Assembly: GCA_963785735.1 (NCBI GenBank) | Contig: CAWAWJ010000001.1 | Span: 1,798,001 to 1,862,000 of the forward strand | Reading direction: 5' to 3' | Length of the DNA stretch: 64,000 nt | Source of the DNA: REEB95 sp963785735 | GTDB lineage: Bacteria > Pseudomonadota > Alphaproteobacteria > ATCC43930 > CGMCC-115725 | Shown: positions 7,119 through 17,395 of the stretch, one piece after another | Position numbering within the stretch: position 1 is the stretch's first letter | Layout of the letters: each line of letters opens with the position of its first letter | The notes under the pieces: model-generated | Seen by the model: the letters and a program-made list of their open reading frames with translations, nothing else | What the model was told of the DNA's origin: nothing | The model's database searches: none | Translations under genes and position numbers: made by a program

Positions 7119-9200
7119 TTATCCCGAGCGGAGATAGCGCACGGCCGAGTCGCGCGCGAAGAGGTAGAGGAGGGTCCGCAGGGACTGGCCGCGCGGGGTT
7201 TCGAGTTCGGGATCGCGCGCCAGAGCGAGCCGCGCCTCGTCCCTGGCGGCCGATAAAAGATCGAGGTGGAAGACGGGATCGGCGAGGCGGAACTGCTCCA
7301 AACCGCTTTGCCTCGTGCCCAATACCTCGCCCGCGCCCCGGAGCCTGAGGTCTTCCTCGGCGATGCGGAAGCCGTCCTCGCTCTCGCGCAGGATCGAAAG
7401 CCGCGCCTTGGCGGTCTCGCCCAAAGGGGCCGTGTACATCAGGAGGCAGGAGGACGCCCGCTCGCCCCGCCCGATCCGCCCGCGCAGCTGGTGAAGCTGG
7501 GCCAGGCCGAAACGCTCGGCATGTTCCACCACCATGATGGTGGCCTCGCGCACATCGACCCCCACCTCGATCACCGTGGTCGCCACCAGCAGGTCCACAT
7601 CGCCCCCGGCGAAGGCGGCCATGGCCTGGTCGCGCTCCGGCCCCTTCATGCGGCCATGGATCAGCCCCACCCGATGCCCGAAGAGTTTCCTGAGCTCGGC
7701 GTATCGCTCCTCGGCGGCGGCCAGATCGCTATCCTCGGATTCCTCGATAAGCGGGCAGATCCAGTAGATCTTGTCGTGTTTCCCCAGCGCGCGCTTGACG
7801 CCTTCGATCACCTCGCCGTAACGCTCGACCGGCACGATGCTGGTGACGATCTTGGGCCTTCCGGCGGGTTTCTCGTCGAGCCGCGAGGAATCGAGATCGC
7901 CATAGGCGGTCATTTCCAAGGTCCGGGGAATGGGCGTGGCGGTCATGACCAATATGTCGACGCCGCGCCCCTTTTCGGAGAGCGCGATGCGCTGCTCGAC
8001 GCCGAAGCGGTGCTGCTCGTCGATCACCGCCAGGCGCAAATCCTTGAACGCCACGCCCTCTTGGAAGAGCGCATGGGTCCCGATCACGATCCCGGTCTGG
8101 CCCGTTTCCAAACTCGCCAGCACGTCTTCGCGCGCGCGGCCTTTCTCGCGCCCCGTCAAAAGCGCGATCCCGACGCCCACATCCTTGGCCAGCGCCGTGA
8201 TGGTCGCGAAATGCTGCCGCGCCAGGATTTCGGTGGGGGCCATCAACGCCGCCTGGCCGCCCGCCTCGACCGCGTCGAGCATGGCGATGAGCGCCACCAC
8301 CGTCTTGCCGCTGCCGACATCGCCCTGCAAGAGCCGCAACATGCGGGTCGAAGCCGCCATGTCGCCGCCGATTTCAGAGGACGCGCGCAATTGCGCCCCG
8401 GTGAGCTTGAAGGGCAGGTTCTCGATCAGCTTGTTCCGGAGATTCCCCTCGACCTTCACCGCGCGCCCCGGCAGACGCCCGGCATGGGCCTTCATCAGCG
8501 CGATGGTGAGCTGGTTGGCGAGCAGCTCGTCATAGGCGAGACGCGCGCGGGGGGCCGATCCTGGCAATAAATCCGCCGCCGTTTCCGGCGCATGCGCCGC
8601 CAATATCGCTTCGTGCCAGGAGGGCCAGCCTTGGCGCCGGCGGTATTCGGCATCGCACCATTCCGGCAGATCGGGCGCGCGGCCAAGCGCCGCCGCCACC
8701 GCCTTCTGCACCACGCGCAGGGAAAGCCCGGCCGTCAGGCGATAGACCGGCTCGATCAATTTCATTTCCCCGGGCGCTTCGGGATCGATGATGTGGTCGG
8801 GATGGGTGATCTGGATCTGGTTGTTGAAATGCTCGACCTTGCCGCTCACCACGCGGGTCGCGCCCACCGGCAAAATGCGCTCCAGGTAATCGCCCTTCAC
8901 ATGGAAGAAGACGAGAAAGAGCGCGCCGCTATCGTCGCGGCAACGCACGCGATAGGGCATGCGCTTGTTGCGCGGAACCTGGTGCGCCTCGACCGAAACG
9001 GTGAGCGTGGATATCCGGCCGGGGAGGGCGTCGGCGATCTTGGGCCGGTAGGATCGGTCGATGATGTCGACCGGCAGATGCCACAAGAGATCGGCGACAT
9101 ACGGCCCGCAAAGATGCTCGAACAGCTTGGCGAAGCGCGGCCCCACGCCCTTCAACGCCGTCACGGGCGCGAAAAGCGGATTGAGCGAAGCGGGGCGCAA
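7119..9200 (-). CDS. recG: ATP-dependent DNA helicase RecG
   Basis: A 693-residue monomeric helicase that reverses stalled forks and processes Holliday junctions and R-loops. The N-terminal wedge/OB domain covers roughly residues 1-220. The helicase motifs follow: Walker A GDVGSGKTVVALIA, PTEILARQH (Ia), VIDEQHRFG (II), TATPIPRTL (III), ATTVIEVGVDVREATIM (V) and QLHQLRGRIGRG (VI). The TRG region (SILRESEDGFRIAEEDLRLRG) lies after motif VI. The length is normal and no disruption is seen. It sits with sdhE and mfd, the common alphaproteobacterial arrangement, and its 5' end faces a REP-like repeat. Confidence 0.98.
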   Translation of the reverse strand: MRPASLNPLFAPVTALKGVGPRFAKLFEHLCGPYVADLLWHLPVDIIDRSYRPKIADALPGRISTLTVSVEAHQVPRNKRMPYRVRCRDDSGALFLVFFHVKGDYLERILPVGATRVVSGKVEHFNNQIQITHPDHIIDPEAPGEMKLIEPVYRLTAGLSLRVVQKAVAAALGRAPDLPEWCDAEYRRRQGWPSWHEAILAAHAPETAADLLPGSAPRARLAYDELLANQLTIALMKAHAGRLPGRAVKVEGNLRNKLIENLPFKLTGAQLRASSEIGGDMAASTRMLRLLQGDVGSGKTVVALIAMLDAVEAGGQAALMAPTEILARQHFATITALAKDVGVGIALLTGREKGRAREDVLASLETGQTGIVIGTHALFQEGVAFKDLRLAVIDEQHRFGVEQRIALSEKGRGVDILVMTATPIPRTLEMTAYGDLDSSRLDEKPAGRPKIVTSIVPVERYGEVIEGVKRALGKHDKIYWICPLIEESEDSDLAAAEERYAELRKLFGHRVGLIHGRMKGPERDQAMAAFAGGDVDLLVATTVIEVGVDVREATIMVVEHAERFGLAQLHQLRGRIGRGERASSCLLMYTAPLGETAKARLSILRESEDGFRIAEEDLRLRGAGEVLGTRQSGLEQFRLADPVFHLDLLSAARDEARLALARDPELETPRGQSLRTLLYLFARDSAVRYLRSG

Positions 9201-9230
9201 GGGAGTTATAGGCCTGGATCGACGCCCAGC

Positions 9231-9310
9231 GCCCTTCGACTACGCTCAGGGTGAGGAATTTTTCTTAATGCCATCACCCACGTTCCTCATGCTGAGCTTG
9301 TCGAAGCACG
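9231..9310. repeat. intergenic inverted repeat (REP-like palindromic element)
   Basis: The left arm at 9231-9256 (CCCTTCGACTACGCTCAGGG...) and right arm at 9285-9310 (...GAGCTTGTCGAAGCACG) are reverse complements over about 25 bases with a handful of mismatches, separated by a 28-base AT-rich loop. The arms resemble the CTTCGACAAGCTCAG palindromes that occur in many copies in alphaproteobacterial genomes. It lies between the 5' end of recG and the 3' end of the amidohydrolase. Confidence 0.75.
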
Positions 9311-9326
9311 CCGGATCGTATTGCAA

Positions 9327-10307
9327 TCAGACCTTGAGCTTCAAAAGACGCCGCGCGTTGCCGCTCAAGAGCTTTTCCTTGTCGGCTTCGTTCAGCGTGA
9401 GTTCTTCAAGCGCCCATTTCATGCCCGGCTGGTTGAGCACGAAGGGATAATCGATCGAGAACAGGATGCGGTCGATCCCGATTTCCTTGATGCAGTGGTC
9501 GAGCGCGTTATTGGAGAAGAACCCGCTGGTGGTGACGTAGAAGTTCCGCCGGAATTTCTCGCGGAAGCCTTCGGCATGCTTGCCGTCGCGCGACAGCGCC
9601 ATGTCGATGCGCCACAGCAGAAAGGGCAGGCCTTCGCCGAAATGCCCGAGGACGATCTTGACCTTTGGATAAGCGTCGAGCACGCCCGAGAGCACGAGAC
9701 GGATGCCGAGCGTCGCGGTCTCGATGGTGAAGCCCCAGGCGGCGTTGGCCAGCGCCGGATGCTTGGGCAGATAATCCTTGAGATAGGCGTCGATCACCGC
9801 CGGATGCGGCTTGGCCGGATGGAAATAGAGCGGCACGTCGAGCGCCTGGGCGCGCTCGAAGATGGGCCAAAAACGCTTGTCGTCTAGGAACACGCCGTTC
9901 GACAAGCCGTGGATCATCGCGCCCACGAAGCCGAGCTTGGTGACGCAGCGCTCCAGCTCGCCGGCGGCGAGCTTGGCGTCGGTGGTGGTGGGCAGCGCCG
10001 CGAAAGCGCCGAAGCGCTTGGGGTGCGCCTTCACCGCCTCGGCCAGCCGGTCGTTGACGCCGCGCGTGACCTGCAAGGCCGATTCAGGTGCGATGCGCTG
10101 GGTCGCCGGCGCGCCGAGCGACAGCACCTGATAGTCGAGGCCGGCCGCGTCCATCTCCTTGAGGCGAAGCGCGCCCAGATCGTCGAGCCGCTTGACGAGT
10201 TCGGGATTGACGCGGCCCTCGTATTGGGCGACCGCGACGATATCCGGGTCGTGATAATGCTCTTCGAGCGCGATGACGTAAGGCTTGGCTTTGGTTTTTT
10301 GGGCCAT
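9327..10307 (-). CDS. amidohydrolase-2 family metal-dependent hydrolase/decarboxylase
   Basis: A 326-residue TIM-barrel protein of the ACMSD / gamma-resorcylate decarboxylase branch of amidohydrolases. Visible metal-site elements are the N-terminal ALEEHY (the EEH variant of HxH), a central histidine in PLYFHPAKPHP, and a histidine in VLGHFGEGLPFLLWR. The catalytic Asp lies in FSIDYPF. Members usually decarboxylate aromatic acids without O2, but substrates vary and nothing nearby points to one. It is followed on the same strand by nothing before recG, so it is probably monocistronic. The ATG at 10307 gives a normal N-terminus; GGGGAGGAATC lies upstream. Confidence 0.87.
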   Translation of the reverse strand: MAQKTKAKPYVIALEEHYHDPDIVAVAQYEGRVNPELVKRLDDLGALRLKEMDAAGLDYQVLSLGAPATQRIAPESALQVTRGVNDRLAEAVKAHPKRFGAFAALPTTTDAKLAAGELERCVTKLGFVGAMIHGLSNGVFLDDKRFWPIFERAQALDVPLYFHPAKPHPAVIDAYLKDYLPKHPALANAAWGFTIETATLGIRLVLSGVLDAYPKVKIVLGHFGEGLPFLLWRIDMALSRDGKHAEGFREKFRRNFYVTTSGFFSNNALDHCIKEIGIDRILFSIDYPFVLNQPGMKWALEELTLNEADKEKLLSGNARRLLKLKV

Positions 10308-10372
10308 GATTCCTCCCCGGTTGGTTGTTTCTTATCAGGCCGGTAAGGGGAAGTCACTCAGGGGGAGGGGGA

Positions 10373-12022
10373 TCAGCGCCCGGACGATTTCCGCTTGAGC
10401 GGCCGCCGGCGGTCGGCGGCGAGAAAATGCGTGACCTTGGGGGCGCCCTTGACTTGAAAACGCCTCACCGAATCCTGAGTCATGCGGTCGGCGTTGGTGA
10501 CGCGCCGATGCTGGCGCAAATGCTCGAGCCAGGATTGCAACAGGAAGGTTTCCACGAACCGGCCGGTTTCGGCGGCGTCCTCGTATACGCCCCACCGGTA
10601 GGCGCCGTCGCGCCGGCGCTCCTGCCCGAGAATTTCCAAGGCATCGAGGAAACGCGCGCGGTTCCGGGGGGCGATCCGGTACTCGACCGAGACCAGCACC
10701 GGCCCGCGGTCGTGTTCAACCTCGCGGACGGTGACCGGCGCGGGCCAATGCATCGACGGCGCCAGATCGATGCCGAGCGCGGTCTGCAATTTCCACCGCC
10801 GGGTCAACGCCAAGGCCAGCAACATTCCGGCGGCGGCAATGTAATGCGCGGCGGGCAAGCCCATCGAGCCGGCCAAGCGCCCCCAGATCAGGCTGCCGGC
10901 GGTCAAGGCGGCGAACATGACCGTGACGAAAAGCGCGAGGCCGCGGGCGCGCACCCATTCCGGCAAGGCGACCTGGGCGGACACGTTGAGGGCCGAAAGC
11001 ACGGCGATCCACGAAAGTCCCGCGATCAGGCTCGCGGCCAGCGCGGTGAAGGGTTCGCGGGCCAGGCCGTAGAGCGCCAGGGCGGCGGCGGTTCCGGCCG
11101 CGCCCGCCACCGCCAGCCGGTCCGGCCCGAGCCGGGCCCGCAGCCACGGCAGGCAGAAGGCGCCGATCAAGGCGCCGGCGCCGATGGTGCCGAGCAGAAC
11201 GCCGTAAAGCTCGGGGCCGCCGGCGATCTGGTTGCGGGCAACCAGCGGCAACAGCGCCCAATAGGCGCTGGCGAAGAGGAAAAAACCCACCGTCCGTATC
11301 AAGGTGGCGCGCAGATGCGGATTGTTCCGCGCGTAACGCAGGCCGCTGCGATTGGCGCCGGCGAAGCCCTCGGCCGGCAGCTGCGGACCGGTCTTTCGCG
11401 GGGCGCACCACCAGAACAAGGCCGCGATGACGCCGAGATTGCTGACGGCGTTGACCCAGAACGGCGACGCGATGCCCCACGCCGCGACCAGGACGCCGCC
11501 CAAGGCGGGGCCGACGGCGCGGCTGAGATTGATGCCGACGCCGTTGAGCGCGACCGAAGGCTGCAAGTCGCGCTTCGGGACCAGCGCCGGCACGATCGCG
11601 TACCAGGCGGGCATCTCCAGCGCGCTGCCGGCGCCGGTGAGAAAGGTGAACACCAGCAAGACCAGCGGCGTCGCCGCTCCGAGCCAGACGAGCAGCGCGA
11701 ACGCCGCCGAAACCGCGGTGATCAGGATTTCAACCACGATCAGGAACCGCCGCCGGTCGACGATGTCGGCCAGCGCGCCCGCCGGAAGCGCGAACAGGAC
11801 CATCGGCAGGCTGGTGGCCACCTGGACCAGCGACACGATGAAGGGATCGGGATCGAGGCTGGTCATCAGCCAGCCGGATGCCGCGCTGTACATCCACGAT
11901 CCGACGTTGGAGACGACGGTGGCGCTCCACAACACGGTGAATGCGGTGTGCCGGAACGGACTCCAAGGCGAGCCCGAAGCCGCCGTCGCGGCGGATTTAT
12001 TGCCCGGTTGACGCCCCTTCAT
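10373..12022 (-). CDS. MFS transporter, EntS/transmembrane secretion effector type with C-terminal soluble domain
   Basis: A 549-residue protein. The first ~410 residues contain about twelve hydrophobic helices with the DUF894/EntS-type MFS organisation; an example is the loop ALADIVDRRRFLI after helix 2. The last ~125 residues form a soluble tail (VSVEYRIAPRNRARFLDAL... YRWGVYEDAAETGRFVETFL), which resembles an antibiotic-biosynthesis-monooxygenase/dimeric ferredoxin-like fold. This tail is typical of the PF05977-type group. It is probably an exporter of a small molecule; substrate unknown. It lies four bases downstream of the CDGSH gene on the same strand and is likely co-transcribed with it. 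Confidence 0.85.
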   Translation of the reverse strand: MKGRQPGNKSAATAASGSPWSPFRHTAFTVLWSATVVSNVGSWMYSAASGWLMTSLDPDPFIVSLVQVATSLPMVLFALPAGALADIVDRRRFLIVVEILITAVSAAFALLVWLGAATPLVLLVFTFLTGAGSALEMPAWYAIVPALVPKRDLQPSVALNGVGINLSRAVGPALGGVLVAAWGIASPFWVNAVSNLGVIAALFWWCAPRKTGPQLPAEGFAGANRSGLRYARNNPHLRATLIRTVGFFLFASAYWALLPLVARNQIAGGPELYGVLLGTIGAGALIGAFCLPWLRARLGPDRLAVAGAAGTAAALALYGLAREPFTALAASLIAGLSWIAVLSALNVSAQVALPEWVRARGLALFVTVMFAALTAGSLIWGRLAGSMGLPAAHYIAAAGMLLALALTRRWKLQTALGIDLAPSMHWPAPVTVREVEHDRGPVLVSVEYRIAPRNRARFLDALEILGQERRRDGAYRWGVYEDAAETGRFVETFLLQSWLEHLRQHRRVTNADRMTQDSVRRFQVKGAPKVTHFLAADRRRPLKRKSSGR

Positions 12023-12026
12023 GGGC

Positions 12027-12719
12027 CTACTCGCCGCGGAATTTTATCGCGGCGTGGGTCCCGTCGCAGAACGGCTTGTTGCGCGATTGGCCGCAGCGGC
12101 ACAGCGTGACGCGGTTGCGAACCTCGTAGGCGAAACCGTCCGCGGCGGCGACGGCGATGCCGCCGCGCAGCCAGAGCGGGCCGCTGCAATGCTGCGCCGG
12201 GTCCTCGACGAGGCCGATCGAGACCGGCAATTCCGTCTCGAGCGGCTTGCCCGTGGCCTTGTCCCAGGCCACCAGGCGGCCGGCCGGGCAGTCATTCACT
12301 TGCCGGAGGAAGGTCGCCCGGATCTTGGGCTGGCCGCTGCGCGCGACCTGGCTCCACACCTTGCCGTGCGGATCGCAGAAGCGCCCGAAGGCGCAAAGCC
12401 CTTCCGCATCGGTGAGCGCCAGAGCGGGGCCCTCGATCAGCTCCGCCTGTTTCAGATAAGGCTCGCGGCTGGCGGTTTCCGTTCCGTCGAACTTGATTTG
12501 CGCGTGGGTCCCGTCGCAGAACGGTTTTTTCCTCGATTGGCCGCAACGGCACAGCGCATAGGATTCCCGCGCCGGCAAACTCTTGCCCTCCACCCAGCGC
12601 TCGGAACCGCCTTCGGCATCGACGGCGATGGTCTGCCGCGCGAGCGGCACATTCCCCGAAACCAGGTAGGGGCCGTCTTTTGCGATCACAACGCGGGCTT
12701 CCGTTTTGGGCTTGGTCAT
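12027..12719 (-). CDS. CDGSH-type iron-sulfur protein with two CDGSH motifs
   Basis: A 230-residue protein with two copies of the [2Fe-2S] ligand motif C-x-C-x9-C-D-G-T-H: CRCGQSRKKPFCDGTH near residues 57-72 and CRCGQSRNKPFCDGTH near 209-224. Between them is a cysteine-bearing domain (EGLCAFGRFCDPHGKVW), the arrangement of bacterial MitoNEET-like proteins. The two motifs are close duplicates at DNA level as well (about 12052-12106 and 12499-12553). Likely role is electron transfer or cluster storage in the cytoplasm; partners are unknown. The MFS gene follows at once. The 192 bases upstream (12720-12911) form a divergent promoter region with sdhE. Confidence 0.87.
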   Translation of the reverse strand: MTKPKTEARVVIAKDGPYLVSGNVPLARQTIAVDAEGGSERWVEGKSLPARESYALCRCGQSRKKPFCDGTHAQIKFDGTETASREPYLKQAELIEGPALALTDAEGLCAFGRFCDPHGKVWSQVARSGQPKIRATFLRQVNDCPAGRLVAWDKATGKPLETELPVSIGLVEDPAQHCSGPLWLRGGIAVAAADGFAYEVRNRVTLCRCGQSRNKPFCDGTHAAIKFRGE

Positions 12720-12911
12720 CGATCCGCCCCCGAACGGTTCATCCTCGAGGCTCTTCCCCTTTTCATGTCACCCCCCTGACTTGGCCGAGGACTGAAAGTC
12801 CGGACCGCATGTTTACACCGCCCGGCATCGACCGCCAAGCGCCCCCCGGCCCCGAGCTAGGCCTTGATCGCCGCGCCCGCATGGCCCAGATTGGCCCCGG
12901 AATTGAAGGGC

Positions 12912-13184
12912 ATGGATCGTAGGGACGAGGCGGTGGAGACGCAGCGCAAGCGGCTGCTCTATCAAAGCCATCACCGCGGCACCAAGGAAAGCGACCTCTA
13001 TCTGGGCGCTTTCGCGGGCGAATATTTGCCAAAATTCTCCCCCGAGCAGTTGAACCGCTACGAAGCCTTGCTCGCTGAGAACGACGCGCGGCTGTTCGAT
13101 TGGATCTACCGGCGCGCGGAGCCGCCGCGCGAGCAAGCGAGCGACGTGCTCGATTTGCTGCTCGGGTTTCAATACAGGCCGTGA
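12912..13184 (+). CDS. sdhE: FAD assembly factor SdhE
   Basis: A 90-residue protein that promotes covalent flavinylation of succinate dehydrogenase SdhA. It carries the family signature RGTKESDLYLGAFA and the following acidic segment LFDWIYRR. The start at 12912 is chosen because GAAGGG lies directly upstream and it gives the family's usual length. Its TGA overlaps the GTG of mfd (GTGA), indicating translational coupling, and the recG-sdhE-mfd group is a frequent alphaproteobacterial neighbourhood. Confidence 0.93.
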   Translation: MDRRDEAVETQRKRLLYQSHHRGTKESDLYLGAFAGEYLPKFSPEQLNRYEALLAENDARLFDWIYRRAEPPREQASDVLDLLLGFQYRP

Positions 13185-16100
13185 GCGCGCTCGACATTTT
13201 TTTCACCGCGGCGCCGGCGGGCCGTTTGACCATCGGCAACGCGCCCGAAGGCCGCGACGCGCAGATGCTGGGCGACCTGGTGGCGAGCGGCGGCACCGCG
13301 ACCCTGCTCCATGTCTGCCGCGACGACGGGCGCTTGGCGCGGCTCAAATCGGATCTCGCCTTCTTCCATCCCGGCCTCGCGGTTTTGAGCTTCCCGGCCT
13401 GGGATTGCCTGCCCTACGACCGGGTTTCGCCCAATCCCGAGATCATGAGCGCGCGCATCGACACGCTCGCTTCGCTCGCGGGGGCATCGGCAGGCAAGCG
13501 CATCGTGCTCACCACGGTCAACGCCGCGGTGCAGCGCGTGCCGCCGCGCAAGCTGTTCGACGGCCGCGCCTTGCGCCTGGCCAAGGGCGAGGCGGGCAAT
13601 CTCGACCGGCTCCGAAGCTTTCTCGAGCATAACGGCTATAACCGCACCGACACGGTGCGCGAGCCGGGCGAATTCGCGGTCCGGGGCGGCATCGTCGATG
13701 TTTACCCGGCGGGGGCGGCGGCGCCGCTGCGGCTCGATTTCTTCGGCGACACCGTGGAAAACATCCGCGGCTTCGACGCGTTGAGCCAGCGCAGCACCGG
13801 AACGCTCGGCCATGTCGAGCTGCGCCCGACCAACGAAGTCCTGTTGGACGAGCGCGTGATCGAACGGTTCCGCACCCGCTACCGCCAGGAATTCGGCGCT
13901 TCGGTGCAAAGCGACCCGCTTTATGAATCGGTCAGCGCCGGACGGCGCAGCGCCGGCATGGAGCACTGGCTGCCGCTTTATTACGAAAGCCTGGAGACGA
14001 TTTTCGATTACCTGCCGGGGGCGGCTTTGTCGCTCGACCACCAGGCCGAAGAGGTGCGGGCGGACCGGCTCGAAACCATAGCCGATTTCTACGCCGCGCG
14101 GCTCACCACGCCGGCGCCGGGCGCGCCCGTCTATCGCGCGCTCAAGCCCGCTCTCCTCTATCTCGACGATAAGGAATGGGCGAAGAATTTGGAGGCACGG
14201 CGCGTGGCGCGGCTTTCGCCCTTTGCCGCGCCGCCGGGCAGTCAGTCTTTCGACGCAGGCGCGGAAGCGGGCCACGATTTCGCGGCCTCGCGCGCCGATC
14301 CCAACATCAATTTGTTCGACGCGCTCAAGGCGCGGATCGAAGCCTATGAGAAATCCGGCCGCCACGTGCTCATTGTTGCGTACAGCACTGGATCAGCTGA
14401 CCGCTTGAAAAGCGTGATGAAGGATCATGGCATGGCCGAGCCCGCGCTCGCGCCGGATTGGGCCGCGTTTCAGGCCCTGCCCAAATCCGCGCCGGGATTG
14501 GCGGTGCTGCCCTTGGAGAAGGGCTATGTCGCGGAGGGCGCGGCGCTCATCACCGAGCAGGACATTCTCGGCGACCGGCTTTCGCGGCCCGCGCGGCGGC
14601 GCGCCAATCTCGATCATTTCATCGCCGAGGTTTCGGCGCTCAACCCGGGCGATCTGGTGGTGCATGAGGAGCACGGCATCGGCCGGTATGACGGGCTGGT
14701 GACGCTCGAAGTCGCGGGCGCGCCGCATGATTGCCTGCGCGTGATCTATGCCGGCGACGACAAGCTGTTCGTGCCGGTGGAGAACATCGAGGTGCTGTCG
14801 CGCTACGGCTCGGAGGACGCCGCGGCGCAGCTCGACCGGCTCGGCGGCGCCGCCTGGCAATCGCGCAAGGCGCGGGTCAAGGCGCGCATCCGCGACATCG
14901 CCGGCGAATTGATCGAGATCGCGGCCGAGCGGCAATTGCGCGAGGGCGAGGCGATGGCGCCGCCCGAGGGGCTTTACGACGAATTCGCCGCGCGCTTTCC
15001 CTATCCCGAGACCGAGGACCAGGAAAAGGCGATCCGCGACACGCTCGCCGATCTCGCCTCGGGCAAGCCGACCGACCGGCTCATCTGCGGCGATGTGGGC
15101 TTCGGCAAGACCGAGGTGGCGTTGCGCGCGGCTTTCGCGGCGGTGATGGCGGGAACCCAAGTGGCGGTGGTGGTGCCGACCACGCTTTTGGCGCGCCAGC
15201 ATTACCGCAGCTTCGCCGAGCGCTTCGCGGGATTGCCGGTCAGGATCGAGCAGCTCTCGCGCTTCGTGCCCGTGAAGCGCGCCGAGCAGGTTAAGGCCGA
15301 CATGGCGCAAGGCCGCGTCGATATCGTCATCGGGACCCACGCGCTCTTGGCCAAGGGCATCGCCTTCAAGCATCTGGGTCTCTTGGTGGTGGACGAGGAG
15401 CAGCATTTCGGCGTGGCGCAAAAGGAGCGCCTCAAAAAGCTCAAGGCCAATGTCCATGTGCTGACGCTCACCGCGACGCCGATCCCGCGCACCTTGCAGA
15501 TGGCGCTCGCCGGGGTGCGCGAGATGAGCATCATCGCCACGCCGCCGGTCGACCGCCTCGCCGTGCGGACCTTCGTCATGCCTTACGACCCGGTGGTGAT
15601 GCGCGAGGCGATTTTGCGCGAGCTGCATCGCGGCGGGCAGTGTTTCTATGTCGTGCCGCGCGTGAGCGACATCGTGGATGTGGAACGCGAGATCAAGGCG
15701 TTGGTGCCCGAGGCCAAGCTGGCGGTGGCGCATGGCCAGTTGTCGCCCCTCACGCTGGAAAAGGTGATGCAGGTCTTCGACGAGCGCGGCGCCGATCTGC
15801 TGCTTTGCACCGACATCGTCGAAAGCGGCCTCGACATCCCGACCGCCAACACGCTCATCATCCACCGCGCCGACATGTTCGGCCTGGCGCAGCTTTATCA
15901 GCTCCGGGGCCGCATCGGCCGGGGCAAGATCAGCGCGCCTATGCCTATCTCACGCTGCCGCCCGGGAAATTGCTGTCCGAGGCGGCGCAGAAACGGCTCG
16001 AGGTGATGCAGACCCTCGACCAGCTGGGCGCGGGCTTCACGCTCGCGAGCCACGATCTCGACATACGCGGCGCGGGGAATTTGCTGGGCGAGGAACAATC

Positions 16101-16674
16101 GGGCCATATCCGCGAAGTCGGCATCGAGCTCTACCAGCATCTTTTGGAAGAGGCGATCGGCAATGCTCGCGGCGGCAAGGCCGAGGGCGAGGCGGATTGG
16201 ACGCCGCAGATCGCGCTCGGCACGCCGGTGTTGATACCCGAAAGCTACGTGGCCGATCTCAATGTGCGGTTGGGGCTCTACCGCCGCATCGCCAATCTGG
16301 TGGACCGGCAAGAGATCGAGAGCTTCGCCGCCGAGCTGATCGACCGCTTCGGCGGCCTGCCGGCGGAGGTGGACAATCTCCTCGAGATCATCGCCATCAA
16401 GAATCTCTGCCGCCAGGCCGGGGTGGAGAAAATCGAGGCCGGAGCCAAGGGCGCGGCCATCACCTTCCACAAGAACGCGTTCGCCAATCCGGCGGGGCTG
16501 GTCGCCTGGATCGGGAAACAGGCGGGCAGCGTCAAGCTCCGCCCGGATCAGCGGCTCATCGTCATCCGCGATTGGGAGGCGTTGCGCGAGCGAGTGAAGG
16601 GGATCGAGAGCCTGTTGGCGCAGTTGCGGGAGATCGCCGGTGCGAACCAAGGGGCGGCGAAGGCGAAGGTCTAG
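13181..16674 (+). pseudogene. mfd: transcription-repair coupling factor Mfd, frameshifted near 15930
   Basis: A translocase that removes RNA polymerase stalled at lesions and recruits UvrA. The frame from GTG 13181 gives the UvrB-like N-terminal module, the CarD-like RNAP-interaction domain (GDLVVHEEHGIGRYDG), Walker A GDVGFGKTEVALRA, DEEQ box VVDEEQHFGV, and motif VI QLRGRIGRGK. Immediately after motif VI the frame is lost (stop at 16004-16006). The correct continuation (RAYAYLTLPPGKLL, then TLDQLGAGFTLASHDLDIRG) is found in another frame through 16674. The net change is +2 or -1 base at about 15926-15936. As mfd is rarely lost, a consensus error is as likely as mutation. Corrected length is about 1163 residues, normal for the family. 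Confidence 0.93.
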
Positions 16675-17333
16675 CCCGCCGCTTGCGGGCGCGGCATCGC
16701 CGCGTTGCCGCCGTTCTGCACCAGATCGAACACCGGGAAGAAGAATTGCGGTTCTTGCGCGCCGGAAATGGCGTATTGGCCGGCGAAGATGAAACACGGC
16801 ACGGCGTTGATGCCGAGCCGGCGCGCGCCCGCATCGTCGGCCAGCACCTCGGCGCGCTGGCTGTCGCCGTCGAGGAATTTCATCGCCTCGATCACGTCGA
16901 GCCCGGATTGCCGGGCGATGCCGGCGAGCGTGTCGCGGTCGCCCACATCCAAGCCCTCGATGAAATAGCCCGAGAACAGCCGGTCCACCACTTCGTTGGC
17001 GGCGCCGCGGCTATCGGCGAAGCGGATGAGCCGGTGGGCGTCGACGGTGTTGGGCGTGCGCGTCACCTTGTCGAAGGCGAAGGGAATGCCGGCCGAATTG
17101 CCGGCATCGACGATGGTCTGGTTGATGCGTTGCGCGTGGGCGCGGCCGCCGAATTTGGCGGCGAGATAATCGGTTCGCGCCATGCCGCCCGCTTGCATGT
17201 CGGGGTTGAGCTGGAAGGGCCGCCAGGTGATGTCGGCGGAAAGGCCCGGGCGCTGTGCCAGCGCGGCCTCGAGCCGGCGCTTGCCGATAAAGCACCAGGG
17301 ACAGATGACGTCGGAAACGATGTCGATATGCAT
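16671..17333 (-). CDS. DsbA family oxidoreductase, FrnE-like
   Basis: A 220-residue thioredoxin-fold protein with an inserted helical domain and the active-site motif SDVICPWCFIGKRRLE at residues 6-21; CPWC is typical of the FrnE branch. It lacks a signal peptide, so it is cytoplasmic, unlike true DsbA. Family members are thiol-disulfide oxidoreductases or related to 2-hydroxychromene-2-carboxylate isomerases. The C-terminal cis-proline region appears as GINAVPCFIF. Its stop codon overlaps that of mfd on the other strand (CTAG), so the genes converge with no spacer. Confidence 0.9.
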   Translation of the reverse strand: MHIDIVSDVICPWCFIGKRRLEAALAQRPGLSADITWRPFQLNPDMQAGGMARTDYLAAKFGGRAHAQRINQTIVDAGNSAGIPFAFDKVTRTPNTVDAHRLIRFADSRGAANEVVDRLFSGYFIEGLDVGDRDTLAGIARQSGLDVIEAMKFLDGDSQRAEVLADDAGARRLGINAVPCFIFAGQYAISGAQEPQFFFPVFDLVQNGGNAAMPRPQAAG

Positions 17334-17395
17334 GGAGGCATTATAGCACGGTTGACCCTGTCCGGGACGCGCTTAAGGTTAAGGCCGGGGACGGA

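Noticed and set aside
10325..12109. 594-codon plus-strand frame opposite the MFS gene
   Set aside because: Repetitive Gly/Gln/Arg-rich translation typical of a reverse frame; the minus strand has membrane helices and family motifs.
12720..12911. Extended N-terminus for SdhE from 12864
   Set aside because: The extra 16 residues lack family similarity, and the ribosome site GAAGGG fits the ATG at 12912.
14393..15865. 490-codon antisense frame opposite mfd
   Set aside because: Shadow of biased codon use in a high-GC gene; no domain recognised.
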